Assembly: GCA_037179385.1 (NCBI GenBank)
Contig: CM074187.1
Span: 17,237,450-17,301,449 of the forward strand
DNA from: Holothuria scabra
Lineage: Eukaryota > Echinodermata > Holothuroidea > Aspidochirotida > Holothuriidae
DNA: 64,000 nt
Direction of reading: 5' to 3'
Shown here: positions 22,800-35,665 of the stretch, piece after piece
How the letters are laid out: each line of letters opens with the position of its first letter
How positions within the stretch are numbered: the first letter of the stretch is position 1
Translations under genes and position numbers: made by a program
Notes under the pieces: model-generated
What the model saw: the letters and a program-made list of their open reading frames with translations, nothing else
Told to the model about the DNA's origin: nothing
Databases searched by the model: none

Positions 22800-25794
22800 C
22801 TATGAGAGTAATGGAAAATTGATATCAAATGGTAGACAAAAAAACAGAACCCCTATATGAGCATAACGAACAGTTCAGTACATTAATGTTGTATGCAGAA
22901 TCTAGTACAGTAGGCTTAAGATATTGATCTCAAACCACACCTCTCTAGTGTCTAAATATGGGATGGCAGCTTTCCAGCCACCTCCACAGAAGGGTCATGT
23001 TATTAAATGTTAGTACACCAAAGTTCTCTTTCACTTACAGTGGATTGTCAATATTTAAATGAAGGATTGAGCAGGAAACTAAACAGAAAAGCCTTATAAT
23101 GATTTGCATGTTGGGCTTAAGAGTTTTGAAGACGGATTAAATGGCTATGAATGGGATATTAATGTCAATCATGAAACTTTGTTATTGGACAAGAAAGAAA
23201 CTCAGGTGGACAGGTTTATGCAACTATTTCATCACGTGAAAATATTTGCATGTATGTAATCACAATTTTACAGTTTTAAGCAAAATGAGAGTACTGTAGA
23301 CACTAATGAATTTTCAATTTTTGCTTGCATGAAAATTTAACCTTTTTTTTAATATATAGTAATCCTGTATCACACTGCACTGTTTTGGCATCTCAATTCT
23401 TCTCAGCATGTAGTCTTGGGTAATAGTCAGTCCACCCATAGGTTGTACCTTGACTGCTAATTATTTCTCCCTTGTCATGAGTACAAAGCTCTACATGTAC
23501 AAACAGTACAGTAATACAGTACTGTACTATCAAAATTTCCAAAAGAGATCTTTGCACAGTATCAGACTTTGCAGCATACTGTAGCCTACTGTACAGTACA
23601 TACCTATCAATCACTAACTCTTCTTTGCTGCATGCAGTTATTTTGTAAATTAATTTTTAAATTTCTATAGAAAAACTGCTATGCTACTGTATTGTACATG
23701 TCTAACCATGCTCTGTAAACTGCAGGAACCAACCTCCCCAAGACACTTGCAATTCACAGAACTTTATTTCACTACTGTACATTCTAGTTGTCCCAGGGAC
23801 AACCACTTGGAGGGCTCATTGAGTTGATACTGATACTGTAACTATGAGAGTGTTAAAGGGTCACTACCACATGACAATGCTAAAGTTCACAAAAGTCAAC
23901 TTTCATACCCAATAATTAGGGAAAAAGTTAAAATTTTGAATTTTGTGGTGTCCTGACTTGTTTTGTGCACAAACATGGAAAAGTGTCTGGTCTCGAATTT
24001 TGGAAATCCATATTGAACTATTAAATTTACTCATAAAACAGTTATTTATATGTAGGATATGGGGATTGGGGATAGAATGTGCATACAACTCCCCGACTGA
24101 ATATCCTACTCGACTGGACTGTGAGTATGCACAACTTTTGATGAAACCTACAGGAGGATGTACAGAAGGCCATGGGACAGCAAAATAAAATTGAGGGACA
24201 GTCAGATTTTGTTAACCACTGATGTCTTTAACAATCTACCACTGTAATTTCATGCCCTGATTGTCAAAAGTGGACCTTACTGCTTCAATATTATACATTG
24301 CTACTGCACAGTATTTCTTTCCTGGGACACCTACAGTTCTTGGGTCAAAGATCATACTTTACTGTACAGTACAGTAGATAAACACTTTACACAATTATGA
24401 TTTGCCTTTAGTCAATATTGAAAATCTGATTATGAACTATTAAACTGTTGGTACTGTAGATTCTGTATTCATGAGTCACTGTGAAAAAATTCAATATTGA
24501 AAATCTGATACTGATATTAGACAGTCAGAACTGTAAACTATGACATATTTTAGTGCATAAATCAAGTTACTAATCATGGTTTCTAGAATAAAGTACTGAC
24601 TTGCAGAGCAACACTGTGAATGTAATATTTACACTGAGCTTCTGGTTTCCTAAAGTTCACAGGCAAGTGTTAACCTCCTAAAAAGCAAATCTAATCAAAT
24701 ACTGCCATGCTATGAAATTATCCAGTAGTCGCTGTAGTACAGTACAAGTTCCGTACAGTGACTGTTATTACCCCAAATGCTACATACTTGAGTCAACAAA
24801 TTTGTACTGCAGTGCCGCAACAGTAAACTACCAGTAGTAAAGATGAGCCACAATGTACCATATTTTTTTAATTGTCCTGCAGCTCAAATTAAATTTACAC
24901 TGGTTTTTAGTATTATCACATGATTAGAACCAACATGACACAGCTGTTTTGATGCAGTTTGCTTGCAGTGCAATATTCAATACATATGGCCACATGCAAG
25001 TGTTTGTTGTGTTTTGATGCAGCTTGCAAACAGATAACAGTCATTGCTGGAATGTGTTGGAAATTATGAACTGGACTTTCCCATGGTTCAAATTATGACC
25101 AACAAATAATTCCTTACGGTTGATCCCTGGATCAAAAGGCTGTTTTTTATTTCCTTTCTAATCAAGAATACAGTACCTGCTGATTGTAAAACTTGCTTTG
25201 GCAGATTGTGCCAGTTGTTACTGTAATTCTGCATCCCAGTCTGGCCTGACCAGTGCTGACTGGCAGCAGCAGATTCATCAATAAATAACTACTGTACTGT
25301 AGGGGAAGAGATGATAATTCATGAGCACTAATTCTATATTTACATTTTGATGTCATGAAATGTTATGTTTCTAAACCACCATGTAATGTCTAAAGAATAA
25401 AGACTGCCTCACACAGCTACAATTCAGTATGAATTCTGCACCAACAACAACAAGAGACCTGTATTGTCTTGGTTTTTTAATCCTAGAAGTGTGGCCAACA
25501 TGTCCAGCACTAGCTGGCCCTTAAAGATTTTGACAGAAATTGTGTAGCCATGCATGAGATGCTTATTTCATGAGGTCTCAGTCCAGTTACACTGTACTTC
25601 CATTTCTTGCCAGAAATTCCCCCTCATTAGCTAATTATCTTTCTCCAGAAAAGTACTACGTGCACAGAAAAGCAGTGCATGCATATGAGCATGACCACAT
25701 AGCTTGTTTACACAAGCCTGATGAACATACAGTACTGTAGATGTGCTGAAGGTGGTAACTCCTGAGTAGACATTGTGCTGAAACCTGACCAGAG
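22800..25794 (-). other. Reductase intron 2, right-of-exon-3 part
   Basis: No exon seen. The motif TACTGTA/TACAGTA is very frequent, for example near 23513, 23590, 24361, 24737 and 25732. The phrase ATTTTGAATTTTGTGGTGTC near 23933 recurs near 28983 with similar downstream sequence, a small dispersed repeat. Confidence 0.6.
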
Positions 25795-25802
25795 GCCCAT
25801 AT

Positions 25803-27546
25803 TAGGGCTGCACCGGAACTCAGATCTGGCCGGAACTATCTGAGATTATGTAGAACATGTGAAGAGTAATGGCAATACAGTACTTCCTTATTTTTAATTA
25901 AAAGGAAAAAGTTTAAGCTTAAAGGTAGCTTGACATGTCAACAAAAACCCCTGACTTTACTTGGCAATTAGGGAATTAGCTTTCCTACAAAAATCAGTTG
26001 GAATTAGTCTGTAACTTTTGAAGGTTCTCTTCAAAGTTTGAATGTTTTAGAAGCAACTTGTAAATGCTAATATAATGATGTGGAGTTTTGCACAATGTTG
26101 ACATTTCTTTTATGAACCCTATACTATAAATTATCTCTTAATTACTCATTAAATACTTTACGATTTGGTAATTGATACACTGAAGATTTTGTAAAGGACC
26201 CAATTTAAACTTTCAAAATAAAACCTGCAGGGCAAACTAACTATACTATAGTCCTTTCCTTGTACAGAAATTCCTTAATTTGTGGAGTTCTGTAATTGAC
26301 TTCCAATTTCAACACAATAGGGCCTAGGCATAAATGCTAAGTTCATACATGTTCTTGAACTTCTTTTAACCTTGGATATAAACTTTTACTTTCTGACTCC
26401 TTTGCTTCAGACACTGACTTTACCCATAGCAGACAGTGGCTGAGCTAGGCTGTTGTATCCTGTGAATGTTACAATTTGTAAATTAATTTCTTGCAAGTAA
26501 AAAATGCAGAAAATCACACTGTCAACTTGTCAAGACCCCCATAAATACTGTACCATACATTCTTGGGTCCTCTTCCCCTTTCTTAGCATTTAAGTATTAA
26601 AATGAGAAACTAGCAACAAAATGTCAAATTTTAGTGGATTCATCAAAGATGACATCCATGCTTGATTAGAAAAGTAGTGCCCTGAGACTGAGCAAAAATG
26701 CAGATGCTATTATTGCACTCATGGCCATATGGGACTATTTCTCTCAGAGGGGCAGTGACTTTTGCCCCACTCCAGATCTCCAACCAGGACACAATCTCTG
26801 CCCTACTGAGGCACTGAAGTCTGCCTGATCAGCAAGGATTTGGCCAATGGGGGGGGGGGGGGGACTGCTACAGCACTCCCATCCTGTACAGCCATGATTG
26901 CACTCCCCTTCCTTTATTATATTTCAAATGTACGTTTTTTTAACTTACAGTAGGGTCCTCATACTTCACATGCAGATGGCTCATATTGGGTAGGTGATTA
27001 CTTTTGTTTGTGGGTGGAGGTAAAAAATAATACAAAATAATACGAGGTCACCATCTCAGTACCATGTTTACACAATACTTCAAGTTGGGAGTCTTGAATT
27101 TAGTTTTCATTTCACTCATGGTGTGTGGATGTGATATACTGTAGTGAACATGATCCTAGTTTTTGTGGTGAAAGGTCACCTGAGGTGTCGGATCTCCAAT
27201 TCTGATTTACATGATATCTCAATGTAGGAAGGTTGTATACATTTGATACATGTATACTACAGTATGTGGATGTTTCATGAAATACTGTCTATTTGAAAAA
27301 AAAAAAAACAACTTCAGTGGTAAGGAATCACTAACTCTTTTGGTGTTCTGATTTTAAATGCTTCAAGTTAGCTTCATACTGTGTAGACATAAGTAATGAA
27401 GGTTATCCTTCCCTAGTTAGTAAAATAACTTAATCAAAGGCATTATACAATGCATCCAATATACTGGTTCCGGCCGGAACTCAAAAAAAGTTCCGGCAGG
27501 TTCCGGTTCCGGCCCGATCCAAATTTTTGGTTCCGGTGCAGCCCTA
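25803..27546. mobile_element. 1.74-kb hAT-like non-autonomous transposon
   Basis: Left end TAGGGCTGCACCGGAAC (25803) and right end GTTCCGGTGCAGCCCTA (27530-27546) are perfect inverted copies. The element is flanked by GCCCATAT at 25795-25802 and GCCCACAT at 27547-27554, an 8-bp duplication with one change, as expected for hAT. Extra CCGG-rich repeats lie inside the right end. No transposase frame is present. Internally a poly-G run (about 26850-26864) sits in a segment (about 26710-26890) resembling 54590-54710. Confidence 0.88.
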
Positions 27547-27960
27547 GCCCACATATCAGGTTTTAAGAAGTTTGTGTTTCTGTAAAAGGGGGCTTGTCAT
27601 GGCTTGAAATTCATGACTAGAATTCCATTGTGCCTAAGTCATGGGGCATGTACGTGTACAGTTCAAATTTACACTAACTGCAGGCAGAAATGTGTGAGGT
27701 TCATTCAAATTGTCAATGGCAAAGAGTTACATATACTGTAAGTACAGAAGTTTTGGTGCTTTGCAAATACTGTAGTTATGTTGTACATGGGTGGAAAATT
27801 TTGGCAATTAGAGGGAAATTTCCGATTCTATCCATGAATCCATTAAAATATGGGGCGATTTGAAGGAAATTTTACTCCATTCCTGGGAAACAATTTTACT
27901 GTACTCACTTCCTGGGAAAGAAACATTTTTTTCCAGCCCTGGTGCTTTACTTTACCTTTC

Positions 27961-28105
27961 TGGCTGGTGATGAAGATGTTCTTCCTTTTGACAGTTTCAT
28001 CTTCTCCTTGAATGCTTCTCCAACCCTGGCTTCATTACCACACCTGAAAGCACAGTCAAACCGAATCCTCAGGCAAAATCCAGCATCAATGGCACTGAAA
28101 ACTAC
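27961..28105 (-). pseudogene. Decayed duplicate of reductase exon 2
   Basis: On the minus strand, phrases such as GCCATTGATGCTGG, GACTGTGCTT, GGTAATGAAGCC and CTGTCAAAAGG follow exon 2 in the same order. Seven bases are missing around the GAGAAGATG site (frame lost). Extra bases interrupt the GYRHID region, and the catalytic Tyr codon has become Cys (TGTGGTAATGAA). There is no clean donor. It lies in intron 2. It is a dead tandem exon copy or a relic of a neighbouring paralogue; I favour local exon duplication because only this exon is present. Confidence 0.85.
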
Positions 28106-28439
28106 ACTTCAGTAGTTCTACATTCACAGTTTGACCTTTTTTCTTCACCACAGAAATGTGCCATGTTATGTTATGTACAGTAAGTACCATCTAAAAGATC
28201 TTAAGCCCTTCACACAGTTATCACTTCTGTACCACTAACAGCAAGAGACAGGACATATGTAATACTTATTGCTTTTAATCCAAGCAGTGGGGCCAGATCT
28301 ACTGTATCACTTGAAGTTTATTGTACAGTATGTTACAAACATACCTGTAGAACACCTGGATGCAGAAATGTCCCCCCCCAAAAAAGCACAAAAAAGTGTT
28401 TTTGTGCTTTGCAGACAGTTGTGTGAGCTTTCACTTTAC

Positions 28440-28607
28440 CTTGCTCGTGATGAAAATGTCCTCCCTTTTGACAGTTCCATCAGCCATCTTCTCCTTGAGA
28501 GCTTCTCCAACCTCTGCTTCATTGCCATATGTCCAAGCACAGTCAATATGGCGATATCCAGCGTCAATGGCAGTGATAACTGCCTCTTTTACTTTATTCT
28601 TCTCAGA
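28440..28607 (-). CDS. Aldo-keto reductase exon 2 (residues 26-81)
   Basis: 168 bp, phase 0 at both ends, with acceptor ...tgaaag and donor gtaaag. It encodes the family signature [19 protein letters not shown], with catalytic Asp47 in HID and Tyr52 in TYGNE. It closes with the strand IFITSK, whose final Lys81 is the catalytic lysine. The length fits a helix-strand-helix-strand segment of the barrel. No broken codon is seen. A degenerate duplicate of this exon lies 330 bp further downstream in the transcript (27961-28105). Confidence 0.96.
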
Positions 28608-30056
28608 CTTTCATAATTAAAGAGAAAAGAATATTTTCACTGTCAAAATAAATGGATGGTACTTTTTTTTTTTTTGTAAAAGTAGACATGACAAAAGCAT
28701 CATCATGACATGCCTAGCCTACTGTTAGCGTATTTGATATCTTTTAAACTGAACATTTTACAACTGCAGGGCAAAAACAGAGCAGTTCATAATTTATATG
28801 CCTACCTCAAAAATGCAAGATTAATGCATGCTGGGTACCTGGTCTACCCATTGCATATACAGAAATAAAGGGTCTCATTGAGTTGTTATCCATAACTTAA
28901 TGTGTCACATGTGTATCACATAGCAATGCTTAGTTAGCCTAATAAGTTTCATATCCATTACTGTAAATGGTGAAATGTTACAATTTTGAATTTTGTGGTG
29001 TCCTGACTTGTAACGGCTTTGTGCATGATTTAAAAAAGTGTTTAGTCACAAATTTTTGACAAACGAATTGAACCACGAAGGGGGTAAAGTCTGCAGAGCA
29101 CCCTCTCCCCAAACCTAGTCTAAAACTAGACAAATTGATGCAGTTGTACTGTAGTACTTAAAGAACTTCAGGCAAGTGTTATCACTAGCCTACGGCTAGA
29201 TTTGCCCGCAGTCTCTCCTTCAATACACCTTTCACTTTATTCTGTCCCTAAGTACTCTCAACATGATGCCATCGCATTGTACTGCTATGTGACCAATCAG
29301 ATAACTTCTCCCTGTCGGTTGCTGCAGTCCCTAATCTGGAGCTCTAACATTTGCTTTAAATGGTTCTTGAAGGCTGGGCAGTGCTCACACACACTTGACT
29401 GCTGAGTGGCCAGTACAAACTTATGGCTTGCCGTGAGAGACTTGTTTCTTTTGCAGCTGTTGACATCGTTGTTTTTAAATTCTGCATTGTTTTATGCATC
29501 CACAAATTTGAATAAATACATTACAAAATAGTCTAGTGTACCACCGAATCATCTTTGCCTGGTGCAACATTCGTGTTTATTCATTACGATCATCATGTGA
29601 TGCATTGTTTTATGAGCGTTGCATCCTTCTGACTGTTTACCACACATATTGAAAGCTTTTCCTTGGCTGCAGAAATTGTAGGAATTAAGGCTTGGTGCTC
29701 ATGTTTTGTGATTATTTGTAGTACAGTTTGCAGCTGCTTCAGCTTTGCTGTTTTCCGCATATAGACTATAGGTGTGTACTATCCAGTTGTAACCATCTGT
29801 AGCAAGTTCAAATATTTTGTATGCTTCTCTGTACTGCAGAAAAATAAACAAGGTGGATTAATTGAACCACTTCACAATCTCTGGAAAGATCACGCAAAAG
29901 ATTACGAAGATTACGTACGACTATACCTTTGGTTGCCTTACAGTGCACGTATGTAGGTATATGCCTTCAGTTATATAGATGTAGCCTACAGTACGTGTGT
30001 GTAAGACTGGTTCGGTATGTAGTTGCATGGGTGTACTGCAGTCTACATACAAAGCA
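28608..30056 (-). other. Reductase intron 1, part next to exon 2
   Basis: About 1.4 kb, no exon recognised. Contains the second copy of the small repeat noted near 23933 (at about 28981-29057). Confidence 0.6.
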
Positions 30057-30329
30057 GGCCAAGTCGTACCCAAACCAACTCGTCCCCAACCAACTCGTCC
30101 CCAAACCAACTCGTCCCCAAACCAACTCTTCCCCAATATGAAAAATGGTGTGATTTTTATGGCGCGAGAAATGGGAATATATTACCAACTAAACATATAT
30201 TATCAAAAGTGAAATATTTATGTGACAAAACACGAAATTTATTTAGTAGCATCAAACATTAGGCCTATATTTGTAAAACAAATTTGCAATAAAAATACAA
30301 TTGTAGAAAGAGTATGTTCTTAACAAGAT

Positions 30330-30640
30330 ACTTGCAATTAAAATATATTCCCAACAAAAACTTATGTTTGCTCTAAAATATATATTTAGAAGAATATTTT
30401 TTTCCAACACTTGAAATATATTCGTAAAGAAAAATTATGTTTACACCAAAATATATTTGCAAGAAAATATATCTTTCTTGAAAAATTTACCATGTTCGCC
30501 ACAAAATTATTTTGCAACAAAAATATTCTTCCAACCAGAAATTTATTTTCAAGAAAAAGAAATAAGTTTGCAATATAAATGTATGCAAGAAACATTATTT
30601 TTGCCAAAACATTTATTTGCAAGACTTACTAGGCCTACTG
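30330..30640. repeat. AT-rich degenerate short tandem repeat
   Basis: Recurring variants of 'caagaaaatatatttttc' and 'ttgcaacaaaaatattc' about every 20-40 bases. No perfect unit. Just upstream of the LINE. Confidence 0.6.
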
Positions 30641-30659
30641 TATATTTGCCATTTTGACG

Positions 30660-33435
30660 AAAAATATGTCCCCATGGGTGTCACTGAGACTTGGCTTCAT
30701 GGGGAGATCAGTAATTCCGAAGTTCATGTTCCAGGGTACACAATTTTTAGGCAAGATAGGATTGATACTGTTGGAGGTAGAGGTGGGGGGGGGGGGTTTG
30801 CTTTTTGTCAGGGATAGTCTGAACTGTGTTGATGTCACTGACAAGTTTTCAGGTGCTTGTGGTGTGAACTAAGCTTCGGTGTTGGGAATAGTACTCCCTT
30901 AGTTATTGGTATTATCTATCGTTCACCAAATTTGTGTGTCGATAATAATCAAAGCCTTCAAAGGTTGTTTGATACCTTTAGAAAGGTCTCTTCCAAAAGG
31001 GCAGTGGTATTCGGGGATTTTAATTTCCCTGATATTGATTGGCATTCTCACTTAAGTGGATCACATGGAAGGGATTTCCTTGAGGTGGTGTCTGATGGGT
31101 TTTTCACCCAACATGTTCTCTTTCCTACTCGTGGGGCTAATTGTCTGGACTTAGTGTTGAGCACAGAGGATAATATGGCTAGGAATGTTGTCACTTCTGG
31201 TAAAATAGGGTCTAGTGACCATGACCTTTTAAGCTTTGAACTTTGTTATAGCAGTAAACCCAAAGTTATCCATTGATCGGTCTGCTCAGTTGTCTCACTT
31301 AGGTCCTGAAGATGCTTGGAAAGTTTTTCGCGATGTTGTTTTGGAGACTTCAAGTTTATGTATTCCACTCAAGAAAGCTTCTCGTAATCATAGGCCAGTA
31401 TGGATTTCTAGAGAGGTCCTCAGAGCAGCTAGGAAGAAGCGTAAATGATGGCGTCGCTATAGGGATAGTAGAAGTTCTTCAGACTAAGTGGTTTATAAGA
31501 ATCAGGCATGTCATGTGAAGGATTTGGTTAGAGATACTAAGGCCAATTTTGAGAGGAAGTCAGCAAAGGAGGTTAAGGTAAATCCTAAGTCATTTCATGC
31601 CTATGTTAGATCTAAGCAGAAAGTTAAAGAGGGTGTTGGGCCGTCTCTAAGGCATTGGGGTACTTTAGTCAGTGACCACCGAGATATGGCAAATTTGTTG
31701 AATGATTATTTTGTTTCTGTTTTTACCAAGGAGTCTCCTCTAGTGGGAATTGGTGGTGACTCCAGCAGTTCAATTCACATGGATGATGTTGTTTTCTCTG
31801 AGGAACTGGTACGTAATAAACTTAGGAGTTTAAAGGCTAGCAAATCCCCTGGGCCAGACGGGATCCATCCTGCCACTTTGCATGATTGTTCTGATATTTT
31901 GTCCGTTCCTCTGTGTATTAGTTTTCAGAAATGTCTGGACTCCGGCTTTGTTCCTGCCGACTGGAAGATTGCAAATGTAACCCCTATTTTCAAGAAAGGG
32001 AGTCGGAGCCTTCCTTGAAACTACTGTACAGGCCTGCTAGTTTAACCAGTGTTGTATGTAAAGTCATGGAGTCTGTGGTTAAGGATTGTATGCTTAAGTA
32101 TCTTTTAGACAATGGTTTACTGCTTCTGTCTCAGCATGGGTTCCTGCCTAATAGGTCTTGCGTCTCTAATTTGCTTACAGTAGCTTTCTTGAAGATGTCT
32201 CTTTGTCTCTTGATTCGGGTCATTGTGTTGATTTCATTTACCTTGATTTTCAAAAGGCATTTGACAAAGTCCCATTGGGGAGGCTTATGGTAAAATTGCA
32301 TCAGTTAGGCATCCACGGGAGATGTGCGGACTGGATCAAGTCTTGGCTTTTTGGTAGATCCCAGAGGGTTGTTGTAAATGGTAATTTCTTCTCTTGGAAA
32401 GATGACACAAGTGGAGTACCACAAGGTTCTGTTCTGGGTCCAATTCTTTTTCTAGTTTTTATAAATGATATTGATTGCTCTCTCTCATCTTGTATTAGCA
32501 AGTTTGCTGATGACATCAAGCTCTATAGGAATGTTAATGAAGGAAAGGATGCTTCTCTGTCGCAAAGGGACTTAGATAGGCTAGTTACTTGGTCTCAGAC
32601 TTGGCAAATGTCTTTTAATGCTGATAAATGCAAAGTTCTTCACTTTGGATCCAAGAATTTGGGTCATAAGTATACCATGGCTGGTAGTGTTCTAGGTAAT
32701 GTGACTTCTGAAAAAGACTTGGGTGTTGTCATTTCAAACGATTTGAAGCCTTCCAGGCAGTGCGCAGCAGCTGCTGCTAGGACTAATAGGGTGCTTGGTT
32801 TAATCAAGAGGAATTTCAGCAATTTCAGTAAAGATATTGTGCTAAATCTTTATACGCAGTTGGTTAGGCCACATTATGCTGTGCAGGCATGGAACCCTTT
32901 TCACGAAAAGGACAAGTTTATTTTAGAGCAGGTTCAGAGAAGGGCCACACGGCTTATTCACAATGTGCGTAATCTCCCTTATCATGCATGATAGGCTCAA
33001 TTGTCTAGGACTTACTTCTTCTCGAGTTAAGAAGGATTAGGGGGGATATGCTGCAGGTTTTCAAGTTCCTTTCTGGTTATGATTCTCTGTCTAACTGTAA
33101 CTACTTAGAGATTTGTGCTGATCCCCCGTGTTCGTGGCCATAATAAGAAGCTAGTAAAATGTTTCTCTAGACTTGACATCAGAAAGTTCAGTTTCTCTCA
33201 TAGGGTTGTCAATGAGTGGAACGGTCTCCCTGAATGGGTTGTTAATTCCACTTCAGTCAACTGCTTCAAGATTTACATTGACAAGTATTACCGTGACAAT
33301 GGCAGGATCTGATTGTACTGGGTTTGTTTGGTCTTTGTTTGGATTAGGTGTTGGTTTGGGTCTGTTCTATAGGGCATCTTATGGGGTTTTTACCCTCCTT
33401 TGCTCTTAAACTTGTTATGTTATGTTATCAGTTGT
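30660..33435 (+). mobile_element. CR1-like LINE, 5'-truncated, multiply frameshifted
   Basis: The AP endonuclease starts inside the domain at TETWLHGEI (about 30682). It continues through IYRSPN, GDFNFPDIDW and SDHDLLSFEL to about 31276. Reverse transcriptase follows: SPGPDGIHP, then RPASLTSVVCKV in another frame, then an open 262-codon stretch (32203-32991) with YLDFQKAFDKVP, SGVPQGSVLGPILF and FADDIKLY (catalytic DD). The C-terminal WNGLPEWVVNS block ends at 33312. At least five frame breaks or stops make it dead. The tail near 33412-33430 repeats TTATG, as 3' ends of such LINEs often carry a short repeat. It lies antisense in intron 1 of the reductase. Confidence 0.92.
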
Positions 33436-34294
33436 GTTTAAAATATATGTTATCAAACTCCAAAATGTGTATGTTATTGGTTATGAAGGCATGACAAATT
33501 GCAACAATAAAGTTATCATGCTATATTTTGAACCACTTGTCATTCTCTATATATGCATAAATCACGGCTTCAAAAACTAAAAAAATTATGTGTCATGAAA
33601 TCGGCCCTTTAACTAGCAAAAGGGGGAAAGAAATGATGAACAAACCAAAAACAAATGCAAAGTCGGTGTTAGCTGGTTTCTTGAAAATTTTTATTTCCCA
33701 CTAATTTTTCACTAATTTCTCATATTGAGGCCCACTTGGTTTGGGGACAACTTGGCTTGGGGACGACTTGGCTTGGGGAAGTTGGTTTGTTTGGGGAAAA
33801 GTTGGTTGGGGATGTGTTGGTTTCGGGAAGACTTGGCCCGAAAGCTCTACATATGCGCCAAGGTACAGTGGGCATGACAAACTTGAAAGGATTGTAACGA
33901 TCCAGTTTGATACTTTGCTCACAAAATTTCACAGAATCATTCAATCTGATTTTCATACGGCGAGTTTTTAATTTCCAAATTTCTGATAAAAATATAACAC
34001 TAACGTTATAGGATAAATTTTCAGAAATACAAAATAAAAAAAACGTTGATGCGGCGGCAAAAAAGGATGCTGGCAGAGATGATTAACTGATTTTTTTTTA
34101 CTTGGCCTTAAACTCATCAAACTGTTGCTCGGAGTAATTATAGAATACCCCACCATGCGAAAATACCCCATTAACTGCGTGGCTACATCGAGCTGTCAAG
34201 TTGTCGAGGAGGCGACTTCTAAGTTATTTTGAGAACGACTCATCATTGCCCCCATTGACTTGTGCTGTGTAATAATGTTGGGAATGATTGCAAA

Positions 34295-34460
34295 AATGTT
34301 CTAAGTCAAAGACATTTATATCAAGTGGTTACACCGGCTCCGCCGGCAACATCGTGGCTTGTACACCCTTTACCATAGTCATTTATGCCCAAAAAATGTT
34401 CTAAGTCCAAGACATTTGTAGGGGTGGTTTTTGTATGATATAGATGTCGGTCTTACTGTA
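34295..34460. repeat. Short direct repeats in intron 1
   Basis: AAAAATGTTCTAAGTC-type phrase occurs twice, about 100 bp apart, each followed by AAGACATTT. A second motif, ACACCGGCTCCGCCGGCAAC followed by ATCGTGG (about 34331), recurs near 35270 with one change. Confidence 0.7.
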
Positions 34461-34524
34461 AGTTGGATTGTTCATTCGGTAGCGGAATAATCGAGCAGGT
34501 AAAGTAAGACGTATGTCGATGGCG

Positions 34525-35144
34525 TGTCCCTACATATTAAGTTGAAGGTGTTTCCAAATGAAAGGACACAAACAAATATTTACAAGTTCAGCATGAGGAG
34601 TTTATTCATTGCTGCCTGCTCAGTTGGCAATATAGGTGATGACGGAAATATATACAGGTAGAAACGTGAACATAAATGTAATAAAAGTCTAAGTGCAATA
34701 TTAAAGAATTCACTCAGCTAGCACCACTCCACTATAGTTCTAAGTTATCTTTTCTACAAGTCTCTCTCGATTCTATCTTATTTCTCTACTCCTCTATTTC
34801 TAACTTTCTATCTTACTGCTCTGGCTTCCAATTTCAAAATCTCATCTCTACTCTCAATCTCGAATCTCAAAAAGTGAATGAAGTCCTAAAGTTCTTTGTC
34901 ACATGGGTCTACACCCATGGTGCCAAAGTGGGAGTGTGCTAAAGGTATTTTACTATTCTCATTGGTGCAGAGTCTGCAGAGTGCATCTAGGATGAGACAA
35001 AGAGAAATCTGCACAAATGAGTCAAACCTATTTCCTAGTAATGTTTTCCTGACAGGTAATGTTTACCAGCTGCCAGACCTGTGGTCACATACTGTGGACC
35101 CACACAATAAAGAGATTTATTTAAGTACTTAAGCCAATGTGACA
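34525..35144. mobile_element. Possible solo LTR (620 bp)
   Basis: Starts TGTCCCTAC and ends AATGTGACA, giving TG...CA ends with a short TGTC/GACA inversion. AATAAA near 35106 lies about 35 bp before the end. No coding sequence. No clear 4-5-bp target duplication is seen, so the limits and the call are tentative. Confidence 0.35.
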
Positions 35145-35324
35145 GGAAATGAGAATAATCTCAAAACCATGAACTTTGATAAAACAGATAAACTAGGGAC
35201 AGCTACATGAGGTTGAAAGAATGATAAGTGTCAGATATTTAGGCTTACACATTTATCTTGAGTGGCTACACCGGCTCCGCCAGCAACATCGTGGTTTAGA
35301 TTTTTTTATAACTCGCAAGATTAA

Positions 35325-35403
35325 GAACTCTCTGTTTATTTCACTATGTGCTTATTGTATTTGAACTCTCTGTTTATTTCACTATACTGTGCTTATTGTA
35401 TTT
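35325..35403. repeat. Tandem duplication, about 40 bp x 2
   Basis: GAACTCTCTGTTTATTTCAC... occurs at 35325-35362 and 35363-35403. The second copy has 3 extra bases. Confidence 0.95.
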
Positions 35404-35665
35404 GAACGTGCGAGTGCGACGCTGTAGCCGGCTACACCGTGGACTTTTTTATTGACGGGGTATACTACAGTTGTACCTGTTGCTCTAGGCATAGGCTAGA
35501 GACCTGAATCAAAAGGTTGCAAAATTTACAACTTTGTAGTGGTACCGTGGCGTGAGGTGGACAATGCTTTGTCGCCTAGGCTAGGCCCTAACGTTATAAC
35601 TTAGGCTAAGCAGTAAGCTGTAACTCATCCCTCATGTTGTTACATACAGCCTAGCCTAGATAGGC

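Larger units (their letters stand above)
30057..33841. mobile_element. Inverted-terminus element with subterminal minisatellite, interrupted by a LINE
   Basis: The left end (about 30057) reads GGCCAAGTCGTACCCAAACC. The right end read on the other strand (about 33841) begins GGCCAAGTCTTCCCGAAACC. Both ends continue into repeats of about 16 bp of the type CCAAACCAACTCGTCC (left 30070-30135, right about 33738-33825 inverted), then a phrase like CAATATGARAAAT. The mirrored layout suggests one DNA element whose interior received the CR1-like LINE at 30660-33435. Target duplications are not clear. Confidence 0.5.
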
